From positions 13,648,062-13,712,061 of the forward strand of contig NC_035178.2 of assembly GCF_001659605.2 (NCBI RefSeq): a DNA stretch of 64,000 nt, in the 5' to 3' direction. Origin of the DNA: Manihot esculenta. Taxonomy: Eukaryota; Streptophyta; Magnoliopsida; Malpighiales; Euphorbiaceae. The position numbers were made by a program, and so were the translations under genes. The notes below the pieces were generated by a model that was given only the letters and a program-made list of their open reading frames with translations, was not told where the DNA came from and did no database searches. Shown here piece after piece: positions 30,866 through 42,237 of the stretch (position 1 is the first letter of the stretch; every line of letters starts with the position of its first letter).

Positions 30866-33800
30866 ATGAGAGGGACTCGTCGATCCGCGCGATTGACTGG
30901 AATGCCACCTGAGGATGAGGGCACGAGCGCCCGTCCTCCTACATTGCCTAGGGCAATGTCTTGTAGAGCCAACAGAGAAAGAGTGTCAAGGGACCCTAGA
31001 AGGTCTTTTGATGTTAGCAGAAGGGGACAGATAGAGGAGGAAGTTCTTCAGATGTGAGGGAGGTTACAGGAGAGGATCAGAGGAGGGATGGGAACCTGGA
31101 TGTGAGCATGGAGGAAGAAGGGACAGGGGAGTCTCAGGGAGGCGTTCAGGCCTCGGGGTTTGGTTTTCCACCCCATTATCCACCCTTCCCACAGGGTTCA
31201 GGGTATCCGATGGGAGGTACATCGGATTACTCCAGCTTTAACCCCTACCCTACCTACATGCCTTATCCACCTTTCTATCCACCTTACACACAGTACCCAG
31301 CTTATCCACCCTCACCTTTCTATCCAAACCCGGCAAACCCCACCTCGGGGAATGCTGCACCTCCACCTCCACCACCTACAGAACCAGCAGCCCCAGTTAC
31401 TCAACCTCCTAGACCTAGCTCAGTCGATGGGAGCAAGGTAAAGATGACAGACTACCTTAAGCTAGATGCTCCCAAATACAAGTTAGGGGATGACCCCTTT
31501 GAATATCTGAGAGTGGTGAAAACAATAACTGATGAGCTAGGGGCAAGTGACAGCAGGGCCATTCAGATGGCAGGGTTCACTTTAAAGTGCAAGAAGGCAC
31601 GGGAATGGTTCAAGTGTTATGTGGACCCGAGACTAGACGGTATGACATGGGAAGAATTTGCGAATGAGTTCGCTGGATGGGCTTTTCCAGACAGTTCTAG
31701 AGAACTGAAAATGATTGAGTTTGAGCAACTGAGGCAGTCAGAGCACATGAGTGTAGAGGAGTTCACGGATAAATTCTTGGAGCTATTGCCTTTTTCAGGG
31801 CAAGCTCTAGATTCAGATACGAAGAAAGCCAAGAAATATGTTATGAAGCTGCATTCTAGGTACTCCTCGTTGGTTCAGTCAGCTGAGAGAGAAAGTTTCC
31901 ACACTGTGGTGGATATGGCTCGAAGAATGGAGGCAAGTGCTATAGTTGAGGGGTCAGTGAAGCAGTCAGTGACCCAGTCTTCAGGGGTTAAGACCCCAAG
32001 CAGAGGAGGACCAGGTTTCTCTTCTCAGAGCTCAGGTAAGAAGAAGTGGGATAGCACCACCAAGAAGCCGAAGAAGAATAAGTTTTGGAACAAGTTGAAA
32101 TCCGGTCTGGGATTCGGCGGTGGCTCGAGCTCAGGCTCAGATGGTACAGAATGCCAGAGATGTGGAAGACCGCACAGGGGAGTGTGTCGAGCTGGGACTA
32201 ATGCATGTTTCAAATGTGGACAGGAGGGACACATAGCTCGGGATTGTCCTAGAGCGCCTTTTATGGGCCAGCCCCAGCAGACAGCTTCTGGTTGTGTGAC
32301 ACAGCCAGCAGTTCCAGCCACAACTCAGGGCAGTGGCAGAGGTAGAGGGAGAGGGGCAGCCTCTTCTTCTGGTTCCCGAGGTGAAGGTCCATCAGCTCCA
32401 GCCAGGATCTTCACCATGACTCAGCAGGAGGCTAACACATCCAACACCGTGGTGTCAGGTAATCTCGTCATTGGGTGTTCTGATGTGTATGCATTAATGG
32501 ACCCGGGTGCATCTCATTCATTTATTGCTCCGAGAGCCGTTGAGAGGTTAGATCTGATAGTCTCTGGGTTAGAGTGTCCCCTATGGGTCAGTGGACCCAA
32601 GTGTGACCCGTCTGTGGCAGTGTCAGTCTGCCAGTACAGTCCAGTTTTGATTGAGGGAAGATGCCTCTCCGCCGACCTTGTGGTTCCAGATTTGACAGAC
32701 TTTGACGTCATTCTAGGGATGGATTGGCTATCTACCCATGGTGCTACCTTGGACTGCAGGGACAAGGTAGTCAGGTTCAGAGGTCAGAACGGGTCAGAGG
32801 TCGTCGTCAGAGGAGACAAGAAGGGCACACCTAGAGGTCTGATATCAGCTCTTCAGGCTCGTAGGTTGCTTAGGAAGGGATGTCAGGGGTACTTAGCTCA
32901 TGTGAGAGAGCTAGACAGTCAGGTCAGGGAGCCGGCCTCGGTGCCAGTTGTCAGAGAGTTTCAGGATGTCTTTCCTGACGAGCTTCCAGGTTTACCACCT
33001 GCTAGGGAGATAGAGTTCGAGATAGAGTTGATGCCTGGAACTAGACCGATCTCTATCCCTCCCTATAGGATGGCTCCAGCCGAGTTAAAGGAGTTGAAAG
33101 AGCAATTGCAAGAGCTAGTAGAAAAGGGTTTCATCCGACAGAGTACCTCACCTTGGGGTGCTCCGGTCTTGTTTGTGAGGAAGAAGGATGGATCCCTTAG
33201 ACTTTGTATCGACTACAGGCAGTTGAACAAAGTCACTACCAAGAATAGGTACCCTCTGCCAAGGATCGATGATCTATTCGACCAGCTAGCAGGAGCGGGT
33301 TGTTTCTCCAAAATAGATCTAAGATCGGGGTACCATCAGCTAAGGATAAGGGATGAGGATGTGCCAAAGACGGCTTTCAGGACCAGATATGGGCATTTTG
33401 AGTTCCTTGTGATGCCGTTCGGGTTAACTAACGCCCCTGCAGCATTCATGGATCTCATGAACAGAGTATTTAGCCAGTACCTGGATCACTTCGTTATTGT
33501 CTTCATAGATGATATCTTAGTGTATTCCAGGAATGCAGAGGAGCATGCCCATCATCTGCGGTTGGTCTTGCAGACCTTGAGGGAGCATGGCTTGTATGCC
33601 AAGTTCTCTAAATGTGAGTTCTGGCTGAGGAGCATTTCGTTCTTGGGGCATGTAGTGTCAGAGAATGGGATTGAGGTAGACCCCAAGAAGACGGAAACTG
33701 TGGCTAACTGGCCTAGACCCACTTCAGTGACGGAGATCAGGAGTTTCTTGGGTTTGGCAGGTTACTACAGGAGGTTTCGTTCAGGACTTCTCAAAGATAG

Positions 33801-34928
33801 CAGCTCCTCTGACCAGGTTAACCAGGAAGAATCAGAAATTTCTGTGGACCGACTAGTGCGAAGAGAGTTTTGAAGAGCTTAAGAAGAGGTTGACTTCAGC
33901 ACCAGTTTTAGCTCTGCCATCTAGTGATGAAGACTTTACAGTCTTTTGTGATGCGTCCCGTGTGGGACTGGGTTGTGTACTGATGCAGAATGAGAGGGTG
34001 ATCGCATTTATGCTTCTAGGCAGCTAAAGAAGCATGAGTTGAATTACCCCACACATGACCTTGAGATGGCAGCAGTAATCTTTGCACTCAAGATGTGGAG
34101 GCACTACCTCTATGGGGTAAAATGTGAGATCTTTACAGATCATAAGAGCCTACAGTACATCCTGAGTCAAAGAGATTTGAATTTGAGACAGAGGAGATGG
34201 GTAGAGTTGCTGAGTGACTATGATTGCAAGATTCAGTATCATCCGGGTAAGGCGAATGTCGTGGCAGACGCCCTAAGCCGAAAGTCACTAGGCAGTCTAT
34301 CCCACATCGCGGCAGAGAGGAGACCAGTGGTGAAGGAGTTCTAACAAGCTTATTGAGGAAGGTCTACAGATAGAGTTGTCTGGTACAGGTGCCTTGGTGG
34401 CCCAGATGAGAGTGACACCCGTGTTTTCTGGAGCAGGCTTGGCTCAGAAACAGCATGAGGACCCGGAGTTAGTGAAGATTGCCAGGACTGTTCAGTCAGG
34501 CAATAATAGTGAGTTCAGATTCAACAGTAAGGAGATCCTCCGCTATGGGAGCAGACTATGTGTACCAGATGACATTGGGCTAAAAGGAGACATTATGAGA
34601 GAGGCTCATAATGCAAGATATAGCGTTCATCCCGGAGCCACCAAGATGTATCAAGATTTGAAGAAGGTTTATTGGTGCCAGCGATGAAGAAAGAAGTGGC
34701 ACAGTTTGTGTTAGCCTACGAAGTATGTCAGGGTAGATGGCCTTGAAGAACCGGAACATCAGAAGCCGGCTGGAATGCTTAACCCGCTACCTATCCCAGA
34801 ATGGTCAGTCTGGGAGAATATAGCTATGACTTCGTAGTGGGGTACCGGCGGCATCCAACAGAGTGGACCCATATGGGGATTGTGGACAGACTCCCAAATC
34901 TGACACTCATTCCTGTCAGGAGTGGCTA
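30866..34928 (+). pseudogene. E3 copy 2 gag-pol, frameshifted and 3'-truncated
   Basis: Starts at the same gag ATG. One base is missing in a GGGGAA run near 31027, shifting the frame in the N-terminal part of gag; the rest of gag, protease and RT then reads openly. An extra T at about 33775 ends the RT frame early. More indels follow near 34006 (+2), 34343 (+1), 34423-34438, 34677 (-1) and many in 34730-34928, across RNase H and integrase. The same Cys-to-Tyr change in the integrase zinc domain is present. The sequence stops at integrase between the first and second catalytic Asp and joins inverted E2 gag. Confidence 0.88.
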
Positions 34929-35463
34929 TGGGGCTGCTGGTTCTGCAGGTGGTATGTGGTGACATTTTAGAGGCAGGGTTTGCTGGATTTGGATAGTAAG
35001 GTGGGGGTGGATACATTGGGTATTGTGAATATGGTGGGTAGTATGGTGGGTATGGCATCTGTGTGGGATAAGGGGTGAAGCTAGGGTAATCCGATGTACC
35101 TCCCATCGAATACCCGGGATGTTGTGAGAAGTGTGGGTAGTGGGGTGGCTGAACAAATCCCGAGGCCTGAGTGCCTCCATGGGACTCTCCCATTCCCTCT
35201 TCTGACATGCTAACTCCCAGACTGCCATCCCTTCTCTGCTCTACATCCATATCATCCCCCATGTCCTCTGACATTCCTCCCTGAACTGTTCCCCCCACTG
35301 ATCTGCTCCTACCCAGATCCAGAGACCTTCTAGGGTCTCTTACTGCTCTTTCTCGGTTAGACCTACTAGACATTGCCCTAGGCAATGTAGGAGGACGGGC
35401 GCTCATGCCCTCATCCTCAGGTGGCACTCCAGTCAATCGTGCAGATCGACGAGTTCCTCTCAT
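34929..35463 (-). pseudogene. E2 gag N-terminal fragment
   Basis: Starts at the ATG at 35463 ([12 protein letters not shown]), just after an acceptor-like TTTTTCAG (35472-35480, minus strand). It contains the acidic region (DMGDDMDVEQRRDG) and the Pro/Tyr-rich segment (PPYYPPYSQYPMYPPPPYY), and ends within PPAEPAAP at 34929, where it runs into inverted E3 integrase sequence. The capsid core and zinc knuckle are missing. It is closer to E1 gag than to E3 gag (shared LDLGRS, SMSEEGMGES). Confidence 0.85.
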
Positions 35464-35720
35464 CCTGTTTTCTGAAAAACAGCACATAACAAACAAACAT
35501 TAGCATAATATGGTTCATGTGGGCACACATGAACCCGCATCACATACATCACATATCATAGCATATCATTAATGCACATGCATATTATCATGGCATTTCA
35601 CATCATCATACAAGACAGGACTCCACATCCTATCCTAGTGGACATGATCTTTCCTATTGTGCTTGACCTTCTATAACGTTTATGAGCCCGACACTCTAGG
35701 TCCGACCATATGAACCTAGG

Positions 35721-35732
35721 GCTCTGATACCA
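35721..35732 (-). promoter_or_regulatory. Primer binding site of E2
   Basis: GCTCTGATACCA on the plus strand, i.e. TGGTATCAGAGC on the minus strand, next to the E2 5' LTR. Confidence 0.9.
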
Positions 35733-35735
35733 CTC

Positions 35736-37967
35736 TGTAACGACCCAGAAATCGGACCGCTACCAGCGCTAGGATCCAGATCGGCTTAAGGCCGCCGGGA
35801 CCCGTAGCAAGCCTGACATATAACCTGTAAACCTGTATAATCCCATACATGATCAACGACATACATAAAAATTAAAACTTTTCTTTCCATATACTTCAAC
35901 CAAACTCAACCTGTACATATACATTAACATAACATTGATCCCTCTGTGGGATCTCATCAGTGCCCCTAATGGGTGACATAACATATGTTGAGTTGGTTTA
36001 CATAAACATCATAAAAGTCTCTAAGATCATGTAATAAAAGGGATATCAACAATCTATGGTCAAGCACACCTCTAACATCCATAAACATCATCTCATTACA
36101 TAACTATACTGATTAAGACTTTACATTACAATTTGATCATGCCCATTGCTAGCTATTACATAACCATGAATTCTTTACTCTATCCGGACTCCTGCTCTAT
36201 ACTGTACCTGCAAGCCTGGGGGTAAAGGGAGAGGGGTGAGCTAAAAGCCCAGTGAGTTGAACTATAAAACATATTAACACTATGCTCCAATGAGATGCAT
36301 CATAACACAGACAATTCACATAAGGGTTGGGTGAACTTGTCACCAATTAGTCCAAGCTAACTCTGTGCCAGGCCGTAGCATGGGGTCCTGGTCTTCCTGT
36401 CATAACATACATTACTTACCATTGCCCCAGGGCCTCCTCTGGGCTCCTGGTCTTCGAGTCCCATAACCGTGCCAGGCCGTAGAATGGGGTCCTGGTCTTC
36501 CTGTCATGGACTAATTGGGTCATCCAATATTCACCCACATCAACAACAATCGATGCAATGCGGCATATTCGTGAAAACTAATGCAATCACCCTATTGCAT
36601 AATCATGATGCATGAAACATGATAAAACATTTAATTTCTCAATTTAAGAGATTAAGTTTAGTTCCACTCACCTCTGGCTGACTCTGACAACACCGAAGCA
36701 GCTGAACTCACTGTTGGGGTCCTCGGTTCCTCGGGTCCGAACCTACACAGGTGGACTCAAATGAGGGACCAAACATACTAGAACATATCTCTAAACTACT
36801 CCCCAAAAACCCCCTAAAACATCATGAAACAACCATAGAAAAACATGCAAAGGAGGCCTGGACAGGGCACTTTCGGCGGCAGGTTCGGCGGTCGAAAGTC
36901 CCTCCAGAGCCGAAAGTCAGGCAGGTTCGGCGGCACCTTCGGCAGCCGAAACTCCCAGACAGAGACGAAACTCATGCATTTTCGGCGGCACTTTCGACGG
37001 TCGAAACTGCCAGACAGAGACGAAAGTCTCCTTTCGGGGGCAAGCTTCGACAGCCAAAGGCTGCCTCCACAAGCATGTTCGGCGGCCGAAAGTTCTTTCG
37101 GCTGCCGAACCTGGTTTCTGCCAAAGGGCAAAAACTTGGCTCCCTTTGCACATTTTGCCTCCAAACCTTACAAACATGCATCAAACCTATTCTACAACAC
37201 ACATACACAAGCATACATATTCCTAGGGGCCTCAAACCATCATAAACCCCATCTACAACACATCAAGCATCCACATTGTTCATGAACATACACTTATACC
37301 CAAAAACATAACCATAACCTAAATATGCATTCTAACCCATAGATCTACTTAAAACTTACTTAAAACATGCAATGAGCTTAAGATCGGCTCTTACCTCTTG
37401 AAGATCGAGAGAGAGACGACCTAAACTCGGAGTTGGGAGAGATTGGGTTCTTGAACCTCTAAGCTCCAAAACTTTGCTCAAAAGCTCAAATCTTCAAAAC
37501 AAAGTTAAAACAAATGAAAATCTTGAAAGATCTAGAGGAAAAACATCAAAGATTGGTGAGGGATGGCGGAGAGCTCACCTTGGCCGAAAATGGGGAAAAA
37601 GCTCGCCCGTTTTCGGCTAAGGGACCCTTTTATAGTGGCTGGCCAGACCACGTTCGGGGGCTGAATGTGCCTCCGCATGCATGCCATGTTCGGCTACCGA
37701 ACTTGAGGTTCAGCGGCCGAACCTGGACTTCCCTCACTTATGCTTTCGGGGGCCTAAAGCACACCCGCAATGCATGCATGTTCGGCGGCCGAACTTGAGG
37801 TTCGGCGGCCGAACCTGAGTTTTCCTCCAATGCTATTTTCATGCAAAAACATAAAACACATTAAAACATTTTATAAAAACATGGTTTTACCCTACTAGAG
37901 GCTTCCGACATCCGAGATTCCACCGGACGGTAGGAATTCCGATACCGGAGTCTAGCCGGCTATTACA
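35736..37967 (-). repeat. E2 5' LTR (2232 bp)
   Basis: Complete, with TGTAA/TTACA ends; followed by TCATT and the rest of E1 pol. The TATA box reads TATAAAAGGG on the minus strand at about 37623-37632. It has one fewer minisatellite unit than the 3' LTR. Confidence 0.92.
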
Positions 37968-37972
37968 TCATT

Positions 37973-39444
37973 GATGAAGGTTTACAGTTGGAGTTGTCTG
38001 GTACAGGTGCTTTAGTTGCCCAGATGAGAGTGGCACCCGTGTTTCTGGAGCAGGTGGCTCAGAAACAGCATGAGGACCCAGAATTAGTGAAGATTGCCAG
38101 GACTGTTCAGTCAGGCAAGGATAGTGAGTTCAGATTCGACGACAAGAGGATCCTCCGCTATGGGAGCCGATTGTGTGTACCAGACGACATAGGGCTAAAA
38201 GGAGACATTATGAGAGAGGCTCATAATGCAAGATACAACGTTCACCCCGGAGCCACCAAGATGTATCAAGATCTGAAGAAGGTTTATTGGTGGCCAGCTA
38301 TGAAGAGAGAAGTGGCACAGTTTGTGTCAGCCTGTGAAGTGTGTCAGAGGGTGAAGCTGGAACATCAGAAGCCGGCTGGAATGCTTAACCCGCTACCTAT
38401 TCTAGAGTGGAAACTTCGTAGTGGGGTTACCGGCGGCGTCCAACAGAGTAGACTCCATATGAGTGATTGTGGATAGACTCACCAAATCTGCTCACTTCAT
38501 CCCTGTCAGGAGTGGCTACTCTGTGGAAGTTGGCACAGGTGTATGTTGATGAGATCGTCAGGCTGCATGGGGTTCCTGTTTCGATAGTGTTCGATAGAGG
38601 ACCCCGGTTCACCTCCAGGTTTTGGCAGAGTATGCAGAATGCCATGGGTACTAGGTTGGATTTTAGCACTGCTTTCCATCCATAGACGGACGGACAATCA
38701 AAAAGGACCATCCAGACAATAGAGGATATGCTCAGAATGTGTGTGCTAGACTTTGGCGGTTCTTGGAGGCAGCATCTACCTTTGGTGGAGTTTGCCTACA
38801 ATAACAGCCATCATGCTAGCATCGGGATGGCTCCATATGAAGCTTTGTATGGGAGGAAGTGCAGATCACCTGTTTGTTGGGAGGAGGTTGAAGAAAAGGC
38901 CTTGGCAGGGCCTGAGCTAGTAGAGATCACCAGCAGGGTGGTACCCATAATCAGAGAAAGGATCAAGACTGCTGCAAGCAGACAGAAGAGTTATGCAGAC
39001 ATCCGCAGAAGGCAAGTAGAGTTTCAGGAGGGGGATTTGGTATTGCTCAAGGAGTCTCCAATGAAAGGGGTGATTCGGTTTGGGAAGAAAGGTAAGCTAG
39101 CTCCACGGTACATCGGACCCTTTGAGATCTTGCAAAAGATTGGGAATGTATCGTACAAGCTGGACTTGCCTGCTTCAATGGAAAGAATCCATCCGGTTTT
39201 CCATGTTTCTATGTTGAGAAAGTTCATGTCAGATCCGGGCAAGGTTCTTATTGAGCCTGATGTGGAGATCCAAGAAGATCTCACCTATGTTGAGCAGCCA
39301 GTACGGATCCTAGACACCCAGATCAGAAAGCTAAGGAACAAGGAAATCCCGATGGTGAAAGTCCTTTGGAATCACCACAATTTTGAGGAGTGTACCTGGG
39401 AGACACGGGAGTCCATGCTCCAGCAATATCCCCATCTTTTCTAA
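37973..39444 (+). pseudogene. E1 integrase and chromodomain (after the E2 insertion)
   Basis: Continues the E1 pol frame from 15221. The zinc domain is complete (His pair in EAHNARYNVH, Cys pair in CEVCQ). Near 38410 about 20 bp are missing compared with E3, removing the first catalytic Asp (MDF) and shifting the frame. A small deletion near 38527 and a TAG for Gln near 38683 follow. From 38728 the frame is open to the end: [13 protein letters not shown] and a chromodomain ending [19 protein letters not shown]. The deletion makes it catalytically dead. Confidence 0.9.
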
Positions 39445-39504
39445 AGTAAGTTTTATGTGCTTTGTATGTATGTTATGTGTATGCCTTGCTATGTGTTGTT
39501 TGGT

Positions 39505-39540
39505 GAACATTCGGGGACGAATGTTCTTAAGGGGGGAGAA
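39505..39540 (+). promoter_or_regulatory. E1 hairpin and polypurine tract
   Basis: Hairpin arms GAACATTCG / CGAATGTTC with loop GGGA at 39505-39526, then AAGGGGGGAGAA touching the LTR at 39541. Confidence 0.85.
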
Positions 39541-41798
39541 TGTAATACCCGGCTAGACTCCGGTATCGGAATTCCTACCGTCCGGTGGAATCTCGGGTGT
39601 CGGAGACCTCTAGAAGGGTAAAATCATGTTTTTATAAAATGCTTTAATGTATTTCATGTTTTTAAGCTAGAAAGAAAATGAGTTTTTGCATGAAAATAAT
39701 CTTGGAGGAAGACCCAGGTTCGCCGCCGAACCTCAAGTTCGGCCGCCGAACATTCATGCGCTTCGGGAGGGCTTTAGGCCCCCGAAAGCATAAGTGAGGG
39801 AAGTCCAGGTTCGGCCGCCGAACCTCATGTTCGGCCGCCGAACATGGCATGCATGCGGAGGCACGTTCGGCCCCCGAATGTGGCCTGGCCAGCCACCTAT
39901 AAAAGGGTCCCTTAGCCGAAACGGGTGAGCTTTTCTCCCCATTTTCGGCCAAGGTGAGCTCTCCGCCGTCCCTCACCGATCTTGAGTTTCTTCCTTCAAA
40001 TCTTTCACGATTTTCACTAGTTTTCACTTTATTTTGAAGATTTTCGAGCATAAAGCAAGTTTTGGAGCTTTGAGGTTCAAGGAACTCAAACTCTCCCATC
40101 TCCGAGCTAGGGTCGTTTTCCTCTCGATCTTCAAGAGGTAAGGGCCGATCTTGAGCTCACTATGTGTTTTAAACAAGTTTTAAGTTGATCTATGGGGTAG
40201 AAATGCATGTTTAGGTTTTGGTTGGTTTTATGGGTTATGTTAAGTTTTTGAGCAATGTATGATGTTTGTGGTTGCTTGATGTGTTGTAGTTGGGGTTTAT
40301 GATAGTTTGAAGCCCCTAGGAGCTTGTATGCTTGAGTATGCATGTTGTAAATCAGGTTTATGCATGTTTGAAAGGTTTGGGAGGCGTTTGTGCATGATGG
40401 AGTTGAGTTTCTGCCACTTTGGAGAAACTCAGGTTCGGCCGCCGAATGGGCTTTCGGCCGCTGAACCCGCTTGTGGAAGTAGCCTTCGGCTGCCGAAGCC
40501 TCCCCCCGAAAGAGGACTTTCGTCTCTGGAGGGCAGTTTCGGCCACCGAAAGTGCCGCCGAACATGCATGAGTTTCGTCTCTGTCTGGGAGTTTCGGCCG
40601 CCGAAGGTGCCGCCAAACCTGCCTGACTTTCGGCTCTGGAGGGACTTTCGGCCGCCGAACCTGCTGCCGAAAGTGCCCTGTTCAGCCTTCCTTTGCATAT
40701 TTTGCATGATTGTTTTGAGGTGTTTTAGGGAGTTTTTGGGGGATGTTTTAGAGTCATGTTCTAGTATGTTTGGTCCCTCATTTGAGTCCACCTGTGTAGG
40801 TTCGGACCCGAGGAACCGACGACCCCAGCAGTGAGTCAGCTGCTTCAGTCATTGTCAGAGCTAGCTGAGGTGAGTAGAATAAACCTTTACGTTTTAAAGT
40901 GAATAAATTATAAAGTTTTGAGTATGTTCATGCATCATGAATGCCATGTGATGATTTAGGTTGTTTGCATTAGAATTCACGAATATGTTGCATTGCATTT
41001 TATGATGTTGATGCGGATTGGTTATTGAATGATCCTTTAGTCCTCATATGATATGATACGATGATGATACGGCATGATATGGTATGGAAGTCCGGTTGAC
41101 CCATTCTACGTCCCGGCACTATGTAAGAGAAAGACCGATTGACCCATTCTACGTCCCGACACTTTGGAATGTAGAGGACTATTGGTGACAATACCATCCT
41201 TGATGTGATTTGTTGTGATGTGTTGTATTACATGAGAGCATGAGATTTTAAATGTTTTACTATTCTGCTCACTGGGCTCTAGTAGCTCACCCCTCTCCCT
41301 AATCCCCCAGGTTTGCAGGTACGGGCTAGGCAGAGAAGTCGAGATGAATGAAGTCTTGTGTATGTAATAGTTAGAATGTGGACATGATAAATTGTAAAAT
41401 GATGTAAAGTTATGAATAGTTATGTCATGTAAATGTTGATTTTGAGATTGAGGTTTAGAAATTGTGCTTGACCGAGTTTGTATGGTAATCCCTTTTGTAA
41501 ACATGATCTATGTTTTATAATGTTCATGTTCCACCAAGCTTGTGTATGATGAGATGCCCCATTGGAGCATTTGATGAGAGCTCTAGTGTGGGGTTTATGT
41601 TTATGTTTATGTTTATGTTTATGGGCATGCACAGGTTGAGCTTGGTAAAAGAAAAGTTCAAATTTTTATTTATGTTGTTGATCATGTATGGGATTAATCA
41701 GGTTTACAGGATGCATGTCAGGCTTGCTACGGGTCCCGGTGGCCTTATGCTGATCTGGATCCTAGCGCCGGTAGCGGTCCGATTTTCAGGTCGTTACA
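39541..41798 (+). repeat. E1 3' LTR (2258 bp)
   Basis: Same layout as the 5' LTR. It lacks two palindromic-motif repeats near 39720 and one minisatellite unit; elsewhere the two differ by few substitutions. Confidence 0.92.
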
Positions 41799-42237
41799 TA
41801 CATGATGTATGTTATGTCAGATGTTGAGTTGTGTTTGAACTAAACTTGTGGCATGTGTTGTTTACCACGTTAGAGTTTGATGAGGACCCTAGTGGAGGTC
41901 CTATGCTTATGGTTTTTGATGCATGCACAGGTTAGTTTTGGTTCATTGGATGTGACTCCGGCTTGATGTATGTTGTGTTGACCCAACTAGAGTTTTGATG
42001 AGGGCTCTAGTAGGGGGTTCTTTATGTTTTCAGTTATGTAGCATACAAGTCAAGCTCGGTATATACTCAGATGTTTAAGTTTTTATGTTAAAGTTTTGAT
42101 CATGTATGGGATTTGACCAGGTGATAGGAGGTATGTTTGGCTTGCTACGGGTCCCGACGGCCTTAAGCCAATCTGGATCCTAGCGCCGGTGGCGGTTCGG
42201 GCCGTTACAGAGGGGTATCGGTTACCGGGTCGTTACA
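41799..42237 (+). repeat. LTR B, right arm, with doubled end
   Basis: Continues LTR B after E1 and its TACAT duplication. It reaches the usual LTR end GGGCCGTTACA at 42209, then GAGGGGTATCGG, which resembles the GAATGGTATCAG bases that follow LTRs here, then TTACCGGGTCGTTACA ending at 42237. Confidence 0.8.

Larger units (their letters stand above)
25784..34928. repeat. Tandem duplication, copy 2 (degraded at its right end)
   Basis: Repeats 15541 to about 24713 in the same order and orientation. Up to about 33770 there are only scattered substitutions, one lost 37-bp repeat unit and one 1-bp deletion in gag. From 33770 to 34928 small indels become dense, then the sequence meets inverted E2 gag. 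Confidence 0.9.
15222..37967 (-). mobile_element. Element E2: minus-strand chromovirus inserted into E1 pol
   Basis: Bounded by TGTAACGACC at 15222 and TATTACA at 37967, with the perfect 5-bp duplication TCATT (15217-15221 and 37968-37972). Only the two ends of its interior survive: the integrase C-terminus and chromodomain next to the 3' LTR (17474-18157), and the gag N-terminus next to the 5' LTR (34929-35735). Its middle (rest of gag, protease, RT, RNase H, most of integrase) is absent. The space is filled by E3 and a tandem copy of E2-end plus E3. Confidence 0.88.
9083..41798 (+). mobile_element. Element E1: plus-strand chromovirus inserted into LTR B
   Basis: It runs from TGTAATACCC at 9083 to TCGTTACA at 41798, with flanks TATAT (9078-9082) and TACAT (41799-41803) as a 5-bp duplication with one mismatch. 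Order: 5' LTR, primer site, gag-protease-RT, RNase H (cut by E2 at 15221/37968), integrase, chromodomain, hairpin and polypurine tract, 3' LTR. Three in-frame stops and an integrase deletion make it non-autonomous. The two LTRs are very similar and differ mainly in repeat number. Confidence 0.9.
6967..42237 (+). mobile_element. LTR B: plus-strand solo-type LTR inside the C 3' LTR
   Basis: The left arm is 6967-9082 and the right arm 41799-42237, with E1 between them. Flanks TGTCT (6962-6966) and TGTCC (42238-42242) are a 5-bp duplication with one change. The left arm starts TGTAATACCGGC and carries a TATA box (TATAAAGA, 7343-7350), then CAAGAG|GTAAGT at 7587, a perfect donor-type sequence, then arrays of TTCGGCCGCCGAA. 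No internal gag-pol is present, so it behaves as a solo LTR. Its right end is unusual: an LTR-like end at 42209 is followed by GAGGGGTATCGG and a second end at 42237. Confidence 0.85.
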
